Shown: positions 35,503 to 48,733 of the stretch, piece after piece
Position numbering within the stretch: position 1 is the first letter of the stretch
Layout of the letters: the number at the start of each line of letters is the position of its first letter
DNA from: Burkholderia sp. 4M9327F10
Lineage (GTDB): Bacteria; Pseudomonadota; Gammaproteobacteria; Burkholderiales; Burkholderiaceae
Direction of reading: 5' to 3'
Length of the DNA: 64,000 bases
Assembly (NCBI RefSeq): GCF_005503145.1
Contig: NZ_SCNV01000005.1
Location: 62,001 to 126,000 of the forward strand
Translations under genes and position numbers: made by a program
The notes under the pieces: model-generated
What the model was told of the DNA's origin: nothing
The model's input: the letters and a program-made list of their open reading frames with translations, nothing else
Databases searched by the model: none

Positions 35503-36435
35503 CAGGCGAGTTTGTTCCACTTCTAGAACGCTTACAGCTTCACGCCTTCGCAGATGCTTGGCTGGACGGCTGCGCGATACATCCCCGGCTCTGCTCATGA
35601 TGGCGGCGATAGCTCCAAGCCGGCTCAAGTACGACCGGTGTCCGAGTCCGCCGGACGTAATCGGCAAATGTAGTGGATGCCAAAGCTCGTCTCTGCCTTG
35701 GCATGTTCAACAACCGGAATGTCGGAAACTGAAGCCGTGACCTGCTGTGCGACCAGCAGTTGCCGTGCGGTGTGAGGACAGGCCGAGTTCTCCATGCAAA
35801 ACCAAGAGAACAGTCGAATGAAACCTCGTTAGTCTCGAGGAGCCAAAGCTGCTAGCTGGTTCTGGCCGAGACGGCAAATGGCCCACTGCATCCCTTTGAA
35901 CTGGGTGTAGGTTGAAGCGTCGTGGGGAATAGGCAGGGTGCGAAGCGGACAGCCCGGACGCGCTCGGGTAGCGCGAATGGGAACGCCGAAATTCCGACTT
36001 CCCGTCATCATTGCGCTTCAATGAAGCGGCAGTAGGTCGACCGCAAGCAACAACGCTGCGAAGCAGGAGTGAGAACGTGCAAGGAGCGAAGGGTGGCGTG
36101 TAATGGGTGGTATATGGCTTCGAGTGCCACGACCTGAAAGGGTGCTGACGTGGGAGTGCGCGGCTGTTCTTGGTTCCAATATCAGGGATCCATGAAAGGG
36201 CCGCTTGAGAGAGACCGTTTGGACTACGGTTCAGCGCATTTCTCCCGGCAACGGGTAAAATCAACGATGTTACTTGACCGAAGGTTGTGTATGCATAGAC
36301 GCAACCGGGATCGGTGTGACGCCTCATGCCGTGCGCGAGCCTTAGAGGGAGACCCGCATGCAGGGCTCTTCAGGGGGAGCGTTTCTGGAAGGGGAGGCGG
36401 GTGGGCCCTGGAAGGCAGTTGCGAGCGTCGGAATC
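35503..36435. other. Stretch with no recognised gene, possible structured RNA relic
   Basis: The 930 bases downstream of the hybrid kinase carry no convincing gene. The part 35830-36400 is G-rich and purine-rich on the plus strand, as in group II intron RNA. A 32-base stem-loop (36337-36368, GAGCC...GGCTC with an inner GGGAGACCC) recalls intron domain V. No reverse transcriptase is present. Confidence 0.25.
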
Positions 36436-36762
36436 GGTTCTAGCAGGCAAGGCAGTATCTTCGAGGTCAATCACCGTCGCTAAGGCTATCGTCGGATATT
36501 CGCGGCAGTGGGCGGACAGCAGGTGTTCGTATCGGAGAAGGTCGTGCGACTTTTGACGAGGCGGGAAGGCCTAGCGGCTGCCACTAGCAGACGGCGTCGA
36601 TACGGTTCCTATTTGGGTGAGATAGGTCTAGGGCCAGAGAACCTTATCGATCACAACTTCCGAGCAGCAGCTCCTGACGAGAGTGGCTTACCGACACTAC
36701 CGAGTTCCACATTCCGGGCGGCAACGTGTATCTATCGGATGCGATCGACTGCATCGATGGGC
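36436..36762 (+). pseudogene. IS3 orfB fragment, left part
   Basis: The translation reads IFEVNHRR, a stop (TAA at 36481), then GYRRIFAAVGGQQVFVSEKV, RRRRYGSYLGEIGLGPENLI, a frameshift near 36680 and WLTDTTEFHIPGGNVYLSDA. This is the integrase core of an IS3-family OrfB, with the first catalytic Asp (WLTD). The fragment is cut at 36762 by the IS256 element and resumes after it at 38140. Confidence 0.7.
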
Positions 36763-38131
36763 GAGCCTGTCAGAATTTTAGTGTGCCGAGGTCATGAGAC
36801 GATAACGGAAATAACGTCCTATGACCGAAGCAACCGTGACCAAGAAGAGCAAGAACCCGAAGGCGCCGAAGCTGTTCCCTGACGAGCTGATCGATCAACT
36901 GCTGGCGCAGATTCAGAACAAGGATGCCGAGTCGGTTCTCGGCGAATCGGGCCTGGCCGGGCAACTGAAGAAGCAACTGGCTGAGCGCATGCTGGCAGCG
37001 GAGCTCACGCATCACCTGGATAACGAGGCTGAGCAAGGCAAGGCCGGCAACCACCGCAACGGCACGAGCCGCAAGACGGTCATCACGCCCAACGGCGAAC
37101 TGAATCTGGACATTCCGCGTGACCGGCAGGCGACGTTCGAGCCGCAACTGGTGGGCAAATACCAGCGCCGGCTGCCGGGCTTCGACGATCACGTCATCAG
37201 CATGTACGCGCGCGGCATGAGCGTGCGCGAGATCCAGGGCCATTTGCTGGAGCTGTATGGCTTGCAGGTGTCACCCGATCCGATTTCGACCGTCACCGAT
37301 GAGGTGCTGGCCGAAGTCGAACAGTGGCAGCAACGCCCCCTCGAGGCGATGTATCCGATCGTGTATTTCGACGCGCTTCGGCTGAAGATCCGCGACGAAG
37401 GCACGGTCAGGAACAAGGCGGTGTACCTCGCGCTGGGCATTCGGGCCGATGGCCGCAAGGAAGTGCTGGGCCTATGGATCGAGCAGACCGAGGGCGCCAA
37501 GTTCTGGCTGAAGGTCTTCAACGAACTGAAGAACCGCGGCTTGCACGACGTCCTGATCGCTGTCGTCGACGGCTTACGCGGCTTCCCCGAAGCGATCGAA
37601 GCGGTGTATCCGGCTGCCCAGATCCAGACCTGCATCGTGCATCTGATCCGCAATTCGCTGAATCTGGCGAGCTGGAAGGACCGTAAGCCACTGGCAACCG
37701 CGCTCAAGCCGATCTATCAGGCCGCTACCGCCGAAGCCGCCGAGGCGGCGCTGCAAGCCTTCTCTCAAAGCGAATGGGGCAAGAAATTCCCGACGGTCGC
37801 CGCGATGTGGCAGCGCCAATGGGAGCAGGTCATCCCGTTCTTCGCCTATCCCCCGGAAGTACGCAAAATCATATACACGACAAACGCGATCGAGAGCATG
37901 CACATGCAGCTTCGCAAGATCGTCAAGAACCGCGGTCACTTCCCGAGCGACGAGGCCGCCAGCAAACTGCTGTACCTGGCCTTGCGCAACATCGAAAAGG
38001 ATTGGAAGATGCCACCTATAACCTGGCGGCAAGCAGTCAATCAGTTCGCCATCCTGTTCGGCGAGCGATTCACCGCCGCCATCAGCTGAGATTTTTAACC
38101 GACCTCAGCACACGAAATTCCTGACACCTCC
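36763..38131 (+). mobile_element. Intact IS256-family insertion sequence
   Basis: The element is 1369 bp. Its ends are imperfect inverted repeats sharing TGTCAG, GTGTGC and GAGGTC blocks. It is flanked by a perfect 8-bp target duplication, CGATGGGC, at 36755-36762 and 38132-38139. One complete transposase gene fills it. The exact duplication implies a fairly recent insertion, here into an older IS3 relic. Confidence 0.9.
36821..38089 (+). CDS. IS256-family transposase
   Basis: The 422-residue transposase is full length for the Mutator/IS256 family. It has GNHRNGTSRKTVITPNGEL near the N-terminus and the catalytic core PIVYFDALRLKIRDEG, LIAVVDGLRGFPEAIEAVYP, TCIVHLIRNSL and TTNAIESMHMQLRKIVKNRG, which carries the conserved glutamate. 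It catalyses cut-and-copy movement of the element. No defect is visible. Confidence 0.95.
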   Translation: MTEATVTKKSKNPKAPKLFPDELIDQLLAQIQNKDAESVLGESGLAGQLKKQLAERMLAAELTHHLDNEAEQGKAGNHRNGTSRKTVITPNGELNLDIPRDRQATFEPQLVGKYQRRLPGFDDHVISMYARGMSVREIQGHLLELYGLQVSPDPISTVTDEVLAEVEQWQQRPLEAMYPIVYFDALRLKIRDEGTVRNKAVYLALGIRADGRKEVLGLWIEQTEGAKFWLKVFNELKNRGLHDVLIAVVDGLRGFPEAIEAVYPAAQIQTCIVHLIRNSLNLASWKDRKPLATALKPIYQAATAEAAEAALQAFSQSEWGKKFPTVAAMWQRQWEQVIPFFAYPPEVRKIIYTTNAIESMHMQLRKIVKNRGHFPSDEAASKLLYLALRNIEKDWKMPPITWRQAVNQFAILFGERFTAAIS

Positions 38132-38139
38132 CGATGGGC

Positions 38140-38215
38140 TCGTTGTCAGCTGGCCAATCGGCACGCTCCCGAACCTCGAATACGTAAATACCATGCTGGA
38201 TGCAGCCGAGCTACT
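38140..38215 (+). pseudogene. IS3 orfB fragment, right part
   Basis: Joining 36762 to 38140 continues the frame as DCIDGLVVSWPIGTLPNLEY and VNTMLDAAELL, the expected next part of the IS3 integrase core. After about 38215 the match ends where an IS21 istA relic on the other strand begins. The two relics abut or slightly overlap. Confidence 0.6.
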
Positions 38216-38653
<438 letters not shown>

Positions 38654-38808
38654 GGAAGGCTCGTTCGCAACCGATCCGCCGCCTGAAACTAGTTCTCACC
38701 TTAAGTTAGGCCCGACAGGGGCCGCGCCTGCGGGGGCGCCTGCCATCTGAATCCAAAGGCCGACTCGACGCGTAAGAAGAGATATCGGACTACCCGCTCC
38801 ACCAACGC

Positions 38809-39390
38809 ATGTCATCCCGAAACCTTCGGCGCCCACCCGCTTTAAGCGCCGCCCGCCTATCAGCGCCTAATGCGTGGCTCTATTTTGTCGTCGGACAGGT
38901 GGGGTGGTTTGTGTGCGTGATGAGCGCCGGGCGCGGGCTGGCTTGGATCGGCGTGGCGTTCGTACTGGTTGCAGTAGTGTGGCATGCCACCCGGGTTGCC
39001 GCGCCGGCGCCTGAGCTTAAGCTGATAGCCGCGGCCGTGCTGATCGGAGCGCTCTGGGAAAGCCTGCTCGTTGCAAGCGGCCTGCTCGTCTACCCGAACG
39101 GCGTGCTGGTTCGTGGGGCGCCGCCGTGGTGGCTGCTCGCATTATGGGCGCTGTTTGCGGTTCAGTTAAACGTGCTGTTCGGCTGGCTAAAGAGACGGCT
39201 GTTGCTAGCGGCCGCAGCGGGCGCGCTGGCCGGCCCGTTGTCCTTTCGCGCGGGCGCGGCGCTTGGCGCGGTTCAGTTTGCCAATCCGGTTCTGTCGTTC
39301 GTCGCAATCGGCGCAGGATGGGCCGTGCTGATGCCGCTGATGCTGGCGCTGGCTCGACGCTGGAACGGCGTGCACGCGCCTTCGGACTGA
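38809..39390 (+). CDS. DUF2878 membrane protein
   Basis: The 193-residue protein has about six membrane spans and the DUF2878 pattern NAWLYFVVGQVGWFVCVMSA, AAVLIGALWESLLVASGLLV and PPWWLLALWALFAVQLNVLF. In other proteobacteria DUF2878 genes often sit with DUF1365 and cyclopropane-fatty-acid synthase genes. Here it stands alone between IS debris and non-coding DNA. It may be a leftover of such a cluster. The frame is intact and the codon use is high-GC, unlike the neighbouring debris. Confidence 0.7.
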   Translation: MSSRNLRRPPALSAARLSAPNAWLYFVVGQVGWFVCVMSAGRGLAWIGVAFVLVAVVWHATRVAAPAPELKLIAAAVLIGALWESLLVASGLLVYPNGVLVRGAPPWWLLALWALFAVQLNVLFGWLKRRLLLAAAAGALAGPLSFRAGAALGAVQFANPVLSFVAIGAGWAVLMPLMLALARRWNGVHAPSD

Positions 39391-40243
39391 GCGGACGGCC
39401 CGCTTGAGGCAGATTGGGGAATTTGCTCACGTCGTCGCGGGCCGTACGGCGGCGACCCTCTGGGCCTCCGCTTGCCGACGCCGAGGAAGCGAAGTTTCGT
39501 CAACGCGGCCTGCGCACTGAGGGCCGTTCGGGCATCCGGCAAGCCCTATGGCTTTAGTATTGATGTAGAGGGTCTGTGCCTCGCGGCGAGAGGACCAAGG
39601 GTAGAGTCATATCCTTGGAAAGTCTATCAAGTTTTCTTCAACCCTCACGTCTCGCTATGACGATCATCCCGCGCCCGCCCGTTGAAAGCGACGCTGTCCA
39701 CAGCAGACAGTTACAGCAACTTCGTTTCGCGTAGACCGTCGATCACCACGACGCGTGGCAAATCTGCAAAATGCGTGCTAATCCCCGATGATCATCGTCG
39801 CGACCATAACTCACGCGCCGTGGGAACCGACTGTGTGAGTCGTCGATGAATGACCCGTACGCCCAAGCGACACTTGCGAGGGATCTCATTCTATCGCTAG
39901 CAGATCGGCGGACGCTTCGTCTGACGGCACTTTTGTTGATGTCGGCCTCGATCTGAACGTTGTCTGCGCAAGCCTGTGTCTTCTCGCCAATTGCGTCACG
40001 AACGATTTGACGTTCCAGCGCCCTCACGTTTCCGCCCGGAAGTTTTGCCGGTTGACCGGCGCTCGTCATCCTTCCCTACAGCTCCCGCACTAAAGTTCTA
40101 TTGCAGGCGGTCGTTAAAGTATATGGGTGATTTCCACGCGGTTCGAACCGCGGCCCTTTTTGCGGGAACCCTAAGAGACGGGATGGATGATGACATGGTC
40201 AGTCCGAGTCCACTCGGTGTGATGAAACCAGCATGGAATAAAA
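39391..40243. other. Stretch with no recognised gene
   Basis: About 850 bases separate the DUF2878 gene from the PYP-like gene. Only short frames without family signatures are present. The end near 40200 should hold the promoter of the PYP-like operon. Confidence 0.4.
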
Positions 40244-40615
40244 GTGAATAATGACTTTGAAGCTGTGCGGATCCCAGAGCTGGTTGAATCGGCTGTGGAG
40301 CGTCTGGATGAGATGCTCTTTGGTGTTATCGGCTTTAAGTCGGATGCAATTGTCACCATATATAACGCCACCGAGTCGAGGAATGCCGGATTGAGGCCGC
40401 AGCGGGTGTTAGGAAAACATTTCTTCGGCGAGGTCGCGCCATGCATGAACAATTTCATGGTAGCGCAGCGCTTCGAAGACGAAGACGTACTTGACGACAT
40501 CGTTCCCTACGTTTTGACCTTGCGCATGCGCCCGACCCCGGTGCGGCTCAGGCTGCTAAAGGCCCCGGACTGCGAAATCCGTTTTGTCCTGATTGAGCGA
40601 AGGGTCACAAATTGA
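40244..40615 (+). CDS. Second PYP-like PAS protein with a conserved chromophore cysteine
   Basis: This 123-residue PAS protein keeps the PYP core in register: Tyr40 and Glu44 (IYNATES), GKHFF and Cys67 (GEVAPCMN) match PYP Tyr42, Glu46, GKNFF and Cys69. PYP Thr50 and Arg52 are replaced by Ala48 and Leu50, and the C-terminal half (LTLRMRPTPVRLRLL) differs from the true PYP at 27811. Relatives of this type are sometimes mislabelled as phosphonate transporters. It may bind a coumaroyl group, another thiol-linked ligand, or nothing. A GTG start at 40244 is used, and the gene overlaps the following PAS-GGDEF gene (TTGA). Its place at the head of a c-di-GMP operon suggests it is the sensor input. 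Confidence 0.75.
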   Translation: MNNDFEAVRIPELVESAVERLDEMLFGVIGFKSDAIVTIYNATESRNAGLRPQRVLGKHFFGEVAPCMNNFMVAQRFEDEDVLDDIVPYVLTLRMRPTPVRLRLLKAPDCEIRFVLIERRVTN

Positions 40616-40845
40616 GCGCGGTGAATCCAGACACGAACGACATTGAGTCCGAGTACGAGGCGTTACTCTCGTTCATGTACCTGTCCCCGGTCGGGATTAT
40701 TCGCAGCGACCTTGCGGGCCTCGTGGACATGATGAACCCGCTTGCCGCGCAGCTTCTCATGCCGCGGGTGTCAAACGCAATCTCAAGTTGATACAGCTTC
40801 GAACGCAAACGCAATATAAATTTGATACACCCGCGCATACGGTCT

Positions 40846-42746
<1,901 letters not shown>

Positions 42747-44085
42747 GGGCCGCCCAAAAGGAGCAACCCTACAACGAGGTGTATCAATTCCTAACTGCGT
42801 TGCTGTATCAATTTACAACTGCGCGCGACACGGGTGAAAGACGGCGGTATCGAGAATATATTCGACAGCCTCGCATCAGTCGCTCCAGAGCTTCGCAATC
42901 TGGTAGCCAGCTTTGAGGGTGAGCGGGGCGCTGTGTGTGAAAACCACCGGGTGTTTGTGACACCGGCCAAGGATGGTGCGGTCGTCCTTGCCTGTTCGAT
43001 CATCAAGGTGGGCGCGAATCTGCTGATGACGGTGCTCACGGACATTTCCCGACAGGTCGCCGCTGAGCGCAGCGCGCGGCAGACAGAGTCATGGCTCGCC
43101 GGAATCTACACGAGTGTCAACGATTTTGCGTTCTTTACGCTTGACGCTGAGGGCTGCATCGAAAGCTGGAATCCATCGGTTGAACGCTTGACGGGCTTTG
43201 TTGAGTCAAATGTCGTCGGCCACACGCTCTCGCGTTTTTATGCCCGCGACGAGATCGCTCTGCACCGTTCTCTCGAGCACATCGCGCTGACGCGCGACGA
43301 GGGTTGGCATGTGGAGGAACTCTGGTGCGAAACCGTGACCGGTAGACGGTATTGGGGGCAAGTTCTCATTGCGGTACTCCGTGAGGACGACGGTGACATA
43401 TCAGGGTATTCGGTGGTCCTGAGAGACGTGACGGAGCGGAAGGTGACCAGCGATAACCTCGCGCGTCTGCTTACGACCGACCATCTGACCGGCGTATCGA
43501 GCCGCGCTCACTTCTTTGAGATTGCGGAGTCCGAGGTCGTGCGTGCAGAACGGCACGGCCGTGCGTTGTCAGTCGTTATGCTTGACGCGGACTACTTCAA
43601 ACGTATAAATGACACGGCAGGGCATCAGGCGGGCGACGAAGTGTTAAAGCGGATTGCTGGTGAAGCGATGGGCATGGTACGGACGTCCGACACTGTCGCG
43701 AGGCTTGGCGGTGAGGAATTCATTCTGATGCTGCCATCTACAACAGCCAGCGAGGCAATCGCGGTCGCTGAGCGATTGCGCGTTGCGGTCGAGCGGGCGC
43801 GAATCGACACAGCGGTCGGACAACTGAAAGCAACAGTGAGTCTTGGTGTGGCAAGTCTAAGTGAAGCAAATCCGACGCTTCAAAGCTTGCTGGCTGCCGC
43901 CGACCGCGCACTCTATGACGCGAAAAGAGCAGGCCGGAACTGCGTACGTGTAGAGGTTGCGGAGCAAACGGACACGGTTTGTTCCATGTGCCCAGACGGC
44001 AACGCGGTTCAAAACGTGACGGCCGCCCGGCGACGGGGCAACAGATGAAATCCCAGACAGCGAATATTGACGACGTTAGAGAGAG

Positions 44086-44874
44086 ATGACTTCTTTCAAG
44101 ATTCATAGCAGTAAGGCGGCCGGACAGTCGTACAGCTGTTCTGGATGTGCTGACACAGCGCCCTTGCCTGTGGACATTGATTTTGCATTTCAGCCAATCG
44201 TCGACATGGCCGCTCAGACCGTGTTCGCATGAGAGGCGCTGGTGCGTGGTGCAAACGGTGAATCCGCGCATTCGGTCCTTTCACAGATCGAGGACGTAAA
44301 GAAATATCAGTTTGACCAGCACTGTCGGCGGGTTGCTATTGCCCGTGCAGCTACGCTAGGTCTTGACGCATTCCTCTCCATCAATTTCATGCCCAACGCG
44401 GTCTACAGGCCGGAGGTCTGCATAAGGAGTACCCTGGATGCTGCGCAGGAGCATTGCTTCCCGATTGAAAGAATCATATTCGAGACGGTCGAGGGCGAAC
44501 ATCTGACGGACCGTAATCACCTGGTCGAGATTTTCAGGGCATACAAGAAATTCGGCTTTCTGACAGCAATTGATGATTTCGGGGCCGGTTATTCGGGACT
44601 CGCGCTCCTGGTGGATTTTCAGCCCGACATCATCAAGCTCGACATGGGGCTTCTCCGCGGTATCGACACTGACTCGGTGCGTCAGCGCATCGTGCGTGGC
44701 GTTCTATCGATATGTCACGATCTCGGCATCCGCGTGGTCGCGGAGGGCATCGAAACCAGAGAGGAGCGAGACTTCTTTGTCGCGCATGGCGTCAACCTGA
44801 TGCAAGGCTACTTCTTCGCAAGACCTGGTTTCAAATCAATTCCGGAAATCAGTAGTGCCGCGTATCTTCCGTAA
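44086..44874 (+). pseudogene. EAL phosphodiesterase gene with a premature stop
   Basis: The frame opens MTSFKIHSSKAAGQSYSCSG at ATG 44086, reads IDFAFQPIVDMAAQTVFA, and is closed by TGA at 44230. It continues in the same frame directly with EALVRGANGE, SINFMPNAVYRPE, IIFETVEGE, TAIDDFGAGYSGLALL and VVAEGIETREERDFF to 44874. The stop therefore falls exactly one codon before the EAL motif. The enzyme would degrade c-di-GMP. It follows the cyclase gene by 37 bases and completes a sensor-cyclase-phosphodiesterase operon. A shorter product could start downstream but would lack the first strand of the domain. Confidence 0.8.
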
Positions 44875-45053
44875 CGATGAATACGGTTAAGTAGTCTCTG
44901 GCGCAATCAGCCGTTGACGCGGCTTCTTGGCGCGGCGTGCTTGTGCTGAGCGGGTCTATTGCAATTGAACGCCGCTATGCCCGAAGGGGCGCGGAACTGT
45001 ATCACCCGAATGGCTCAGTCGCACTCGATCCCGATCAACAGGTCCGTGGCGCG

Positions 45054-45891
45054 GGTTCTGGTGCAGATTGGTTCGTTGGACCGGTTAAAGTAGCGATCCA
45101 ATCAACCTGGTAGGCGGCGATGAACAAAGGGGGGGCTTGAGGGGTTGTTCGATGGGCTGCATTTTGATCGGAGATCATTGTTCTGTGCGTTCGTTGGTAC
45201 CTTCGCTACAAGCTCAGTCTGCGCGACCTGGTCGAGATGATGGCCGAAAGCGGTCTGTCCCTGACGCACCACGATCATGCGGTGGGTGAAGCGTTTCACC
45301 CCGGAGTTCGTGAAGCGCTGGAATCGCTTTGCCATACCGGCAGGGCGGTCATGGCGCGTTGACGAGACCTATCTGAAGAATTGTGGCAAGTGGTTCTATC
45401 TCTACCGGGCGGTAGATCGGTTCGGCGAGGCAGTCGACTTCATGCTCAGGACAAAGCGCGATGTGAGCGCGGCCAAAGCCTTTTGCGGCAACGCCATCAA
45501 ACATCAGGGCCAGCCACCGGAGACGATCACGCTCGACGGGTATGCCGCCTCGCACCGGGGCCGTGCGCGAGATGATCGCTGACGCTCTGTTGCCTGCGGA
45601 GGTGCATGTGCGCTCCTCGAAGTATCTGAATAACCTTATCGAACAGGGCCATCTAAACATCAAGTCCAGAACGAACGTGATGCTCGGATTCAAGCGATTC
45701 AGGTGTGCGAAGACCATGATTTCAGGCATCGAGCTGATGCACCGCATCCGCAAGGGTCAGTTCAATCTCCGCACTCTCGGACTCAAGGATACTGCTGCAC
45801 TCGTCATCTGGAATGCTGTCCTATTCGATAAATAAGGTGTCCGTACGTATTGGAGGCGTCTCGGCTTCACCGGCTTTTTGCACCAGAACCG
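45054..45891 (+). mobile_element. Decayed IS6-family element
   Basis: The terminal repeats GGTTCTGGTGCA (from 45054) and its complement TGCACCAGAACC (to 45891) bound a frameshifted transposase. The element is in opposite orientation to the intact copy at 58572. The 8-bp flanks do not match each other, so no target duplication survives. Confidence 0.75.
45119..45835 (+). pseudogene. IS6-family transposase, frameshifted
   Basis: Pieces in different frames match the intact transposase at 58626: a disturbed N-terminus (LFDGLHFDR), [50 protein letters not shown], then a shift and IEQGHLNIKSRTNVMLGFKR. At least three frame changes make it inactive. The catalytic residues are still recognisable, so decay is moderate. 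Confidence 0.8.
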
Positions 45892-46000
45892 ATAAGGGAC
45901 ACGGAAGGGCTATACCGCTGGCGATTCCGTGCCTGCCTGACGTTGTTCACCACGCCCCGGGGGCATCTGTCAGAGGTGTATCATTTCGCCGACACGCGTG

Positions 46001-48214
46001 TTACGTGGGATCCGGCATGTTCAAGCTTCGATCCTGGGTTTTGACTTCGAGCCGGAACTTGTGCAGCAACGGTTCCGTATAGCCGCTTGGCTGCTGGTGC
46101 CCTTCGAACACCAGCGCTTGCGCGGCCTTGAAAGCGATCGTGTCGAAGCCCGGCGCCATCGGCTTGTAGTGCGGGTCGCCCGCGTTCTGCTCGTCGACCA
46201 CTTTCGCCATGCGCTTGAACGTCTCTTCAACCAGCTCGCGCTTCACCACGCCGTGATACAGCCAGTTGGCGATATGCTGGCTGGAAATACGCAGCGTGGC
46301 ACGGTCTTCCATCAGGCCGACGTTGTGAATGTCGGGCACCTTCGAGCAGCCCACGCCCTGATCGATCCAGCGCACCACATAGCCGAGAATGCCCTGTGCG
46401 TTGTTGTCGATCTCGCTGCGGATCTCGTCGTCGCTCCACTTTGCCTCGGCGACGACCGGAATCGTCAGCAAGCCGTCGAGCAGTTCGTCGCGCACCTTCG
46501 CGTAGTCCGTGCGTTCCAGTTCCTGCTGCACCGCTTGTACGTCGATCTGGTGGTAATGCAACGCGTGCAGCGTCGCGGCGGTCGGCGAGGGCACCCATGC
46601 GGTGTTCGCGCCGGCCTTCGGGTGCGCGATTTTCTGTTCGAGCATGGCGTGCATCAGATCAGGCATCGCCCACATGCCCTTGCCGATCTGCGAGCGGCCG
46701 CGCAGGCCCGCGCTCAAACCGACCAGCACGTTGCTGCGCTCGTAAGCGGCGATCCAGGCGCTCGACTTCATGTCGCCCTTGCGCAGCATCGGACCGGCTT
46801 CCATGGCCGTGTGCATCTCGTCGCCGGTACGGTCGAGGAAACCCGTGTTGATGAACGCGACACGCTCCGACGCTTCGGCGATACAGGCGAGCAGGTTCAC
46901 GCTGGTGCGGCGCTCCTCGTCCATGATGCCCATCTTGATCGTGTTGCGCGGCAGCTTCAGCAGGTCTTCCACGCGCGCGAACAACTCGCTCGCGAAGGCG
47001 ACTTCGGCCGGGCCGTGCATCTTCGGCTTGACGATATAGATCGAGCCGGTGCGCGAATTCAGCTTGTGCTTGCGGTCGTGCAACGCGCACAGTGAGGTGA
47101 TCACGGCGTCGAGAATGCCTTCCGGAATCTCGTGGCCGTCTTTCGTCAGCACCGCCGGATTGGTCATCAAATGACCGACGTTGCGGATGAACAGCAGCGA
47201 GCGGCCATGCAGCACGACCGGCGCCGTGCCATTCGCGGCGGTGTAGACGCGGTCGGCGTTCAGCCGGCGCGTGAAGGTCTTGCCGTTTTTCGTGACCTCT
47301 TCGGCCAGATCGCCGTTCATCAGGCCGAGCCAGTTGCGGTAGAGCTGGACCTTGTCGTCCGCATCCACGGCCGCGACCGAGTCTTCACAGTCGATGATCG
47401 TGCTCACCGCCGCTTCGACCACCACGTCTTTCACATGCGCCGAATCGGTCTTGCCGATCGAGTCGTTCGCATCGATCTGGATTTCGAAGTGCAGGCCGTT
47501 GTGCTTGAGCAGCACTGCGGACGGCGCGCTTTCTTCACCTTGATAGCCGATGAATTGCGCCGGCGTCTTCAGTTCGCTCTTGCCGTTCTTCAGCGTGACG
47601 ATCAGCTTGCCGCCTTCCACGCCATAGTGGGTCGCGTCGGCATGCGAGCCGTTCGCGAGCGGTGCGGCCTGATCGAGAAACTTGCGCGCATAGGCGATCA
47701 CCGCGGCGCCGCGCACAGGGTTGAAGGCCTTCTGCTTGTCGGCGCCGTTGCTCTCGGGGATCGCGTCGGTGCCGTACAGCGCGTCGTACAGGCTGCCCCA
47801 GCGCGCGTTCGCCGCGTTCAGCGCATAGCGCTGGTTCGACAGCGGCACCACCAGTTGCGGGCCGGCCTGTTCGGCGATTTCGGTGTCCACGTGGTCGGTC
47901 GTGGCTTTGACGCTGGCAGGCACGGGCACGATATAGCCAATGCCCTCCAGAAACGCGCGGTACGCACGCAGATCGCGCACCGGACCCGGATTGGCGCGAT
48001 GCCAGTTGTCCAGCTCGGTTTGCAAGCGGTCGCGCTCGGCGAGCAACGCACGGTTTTTGGGCGCCAGCTCATGCACGAGGGCGTCGAAGCCCGACCAGAA
48101 TTCAGCGCTGTCGATTCCGGTGCCGGGCAGGGCTTCGGTTTCGACGAACTGGTCGAGGTTGGCGGCGACTTGCAGTCCGCCGCGCGGGTTCATCTGAGTC
48201 ATCGACTGCTCCAT
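46001..48214 (-). CDS. glcB: Malate synthase G
   Basis: The 737-residue enzyme condenses glyoxylate with acetyl-CoA to malate, completing use of glycolate carbon. It has the G-type signatures [56 protein letters not shown] and [19 protein letters not shown], and is near the usual length of about 725. It is the last gene of glcDEFGB, 95 bases after glcG. The ATG at 48214 could be replaced by ATG codons a few residues in (MTQMNPRG), which would bring the length closer to E. coli GlcB. Confidence 0.95.
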   Translation of the reverse strand: MEQSMTQMNPRGGLQVAANLDQFVETEALPGTGIDSAEFWSGFDALVHELAPKNRALLAERDRLQTELDNWHRANPGPVRDLRAYRAFLEGIGYIVPVPASVKATTDHVDTEIAEQAGPQLVVPLSNQRYALNAANARWGSLYDALYGTDAIPESNGADKQKAFNPVRGAAVIAYARKFLDQAAPLANGSHADATHYGVEGGKLIVTLKNGKSELKTPAQFIGYQGEESAPSAVLLKHNGLHFEIQIDANDSIGKTDSAHVKDVVVEAAVSTIIDCEDSVAAVDADDKVQLYRNWLGLMNGDLAEEVTKNGKTFTRRLNADRVYTAANGTAPVVLHGRSLLFIRNVGHLMTNPAVLTKDGHEIPEGILDAVITSLCALHDRKHKLNSRTGSIYIVKPKMHGPAEVAFASELFARVEDLLKLPRNTIKMGIMDEERRTSVNLLACIAEASERVAFINTGFLDRTGDEMHTAMEAGPMLRKGDMKSSAWIAAYERSNVLVGLSAGLRGRSQIGKGMWAMPDLMHAMLEQKIAHPKAGANTAWVPSPTAATLHALHYHQIDVQAVQQELERTDYAKVRDELLDGLLTIPVVAEAKWSDDEIRSEIDNNAQGILGYVVRWIDQGVGCSKVPDIHNVGLMEDRATLRISSQHIANWLYHGVVKRELVEETFKRMAKVVDEQNAGDPHYKPMAPGFDTIAFKAAQALVFEGHQQPSGYTEPLLHKFRLEVKTQDRSLNMPDPT

Positions 48215-48309
48215 CTATCTGAATGGGGCCGATGAGGGGGCATCGGCCCGCGTTGTGCAACGGTTTAGCTTCTTTTGGTGATCGCCGCCGCTTCGAGCGG
48301 CAGGCGAAT

Positions 48310-48714
48310 TTAAGCGGCGATAGCCTGAATCCCGGCCTTGGCGATCTGCGCGTCCTGATCCGACTTGACGCCGGACACGCCGACCGCGCCGACCACCTGG
48401 CCGTCGACGATCACCGGCACACCGCCTTCCAGCGTGCCTTGCAGCGGCGCGCTCAGGAATGCGGTGCGGCCGTTGTTGATCATGTCTTCATATACCTTGG
48501 TTTCACGCCGTCCGATCGCCGAAGTGCGGGCCTTTTCGGTCGCGATATACGAGCTGGCCGGCGCGCTGCCGTCGAGGCGCAGCATTCCGAGCGGATGGCC
48601 GCCGTCGTCCACCACCACGATGGCGACGGCCCACTTGTTCTGCTCGGCTTCCGCGCGGGCGGCTTCGAGAATGCGGGTCGTTTCGGCAAGGGTCAGCACA
48701 GGTTTGCTCAGCAT
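48310..48714 (-). CDS. glcG: GlcG/HbpS-family protein
   Basis: The 134-residue protein belongs to the DUF336/GlcG family (LAETTRILEAARAEAEQNKW, VDDGGHPLGMLRLDGS, EGGVPVIVDGQVVGAVGVSG). Relatives bind heme or act as small accessory proteins of the glycolate operon; the exact role in glc is unsettled. It starts 19 bases after glcF and is part of the same transcript. Confidence 0.9.
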   Translation of the reverse strand: MLSKPVLTLAETTRILEAARAEAEQNKWAVAIVVVDDGGHPLGMLRLDGSAPASSYIATEKARTSAIGRRETKVYEDMINNGRTAFLSAPLQGTLEGGVPVIVDGQVVGAVGVSGVKSDQDAQIAKAGIQAIAA

Positions 48715-48733
48715 AATGAATTTCCTGGTTCGT

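Noticed and set aside
45046..45899. Target duplication around the decayed IS6 copy
   Set aside because: The 8 bases on each side (GTGGCGCG and GATAAGGG) do not match, and they do not match the outer flank of the other IS6 copy either.
45998..47095. A 365-codon plus-strand frame opposite malate synthase
   Set aside because: Malate synthase on the other strand is unmistakable, so this is a shadow frame.
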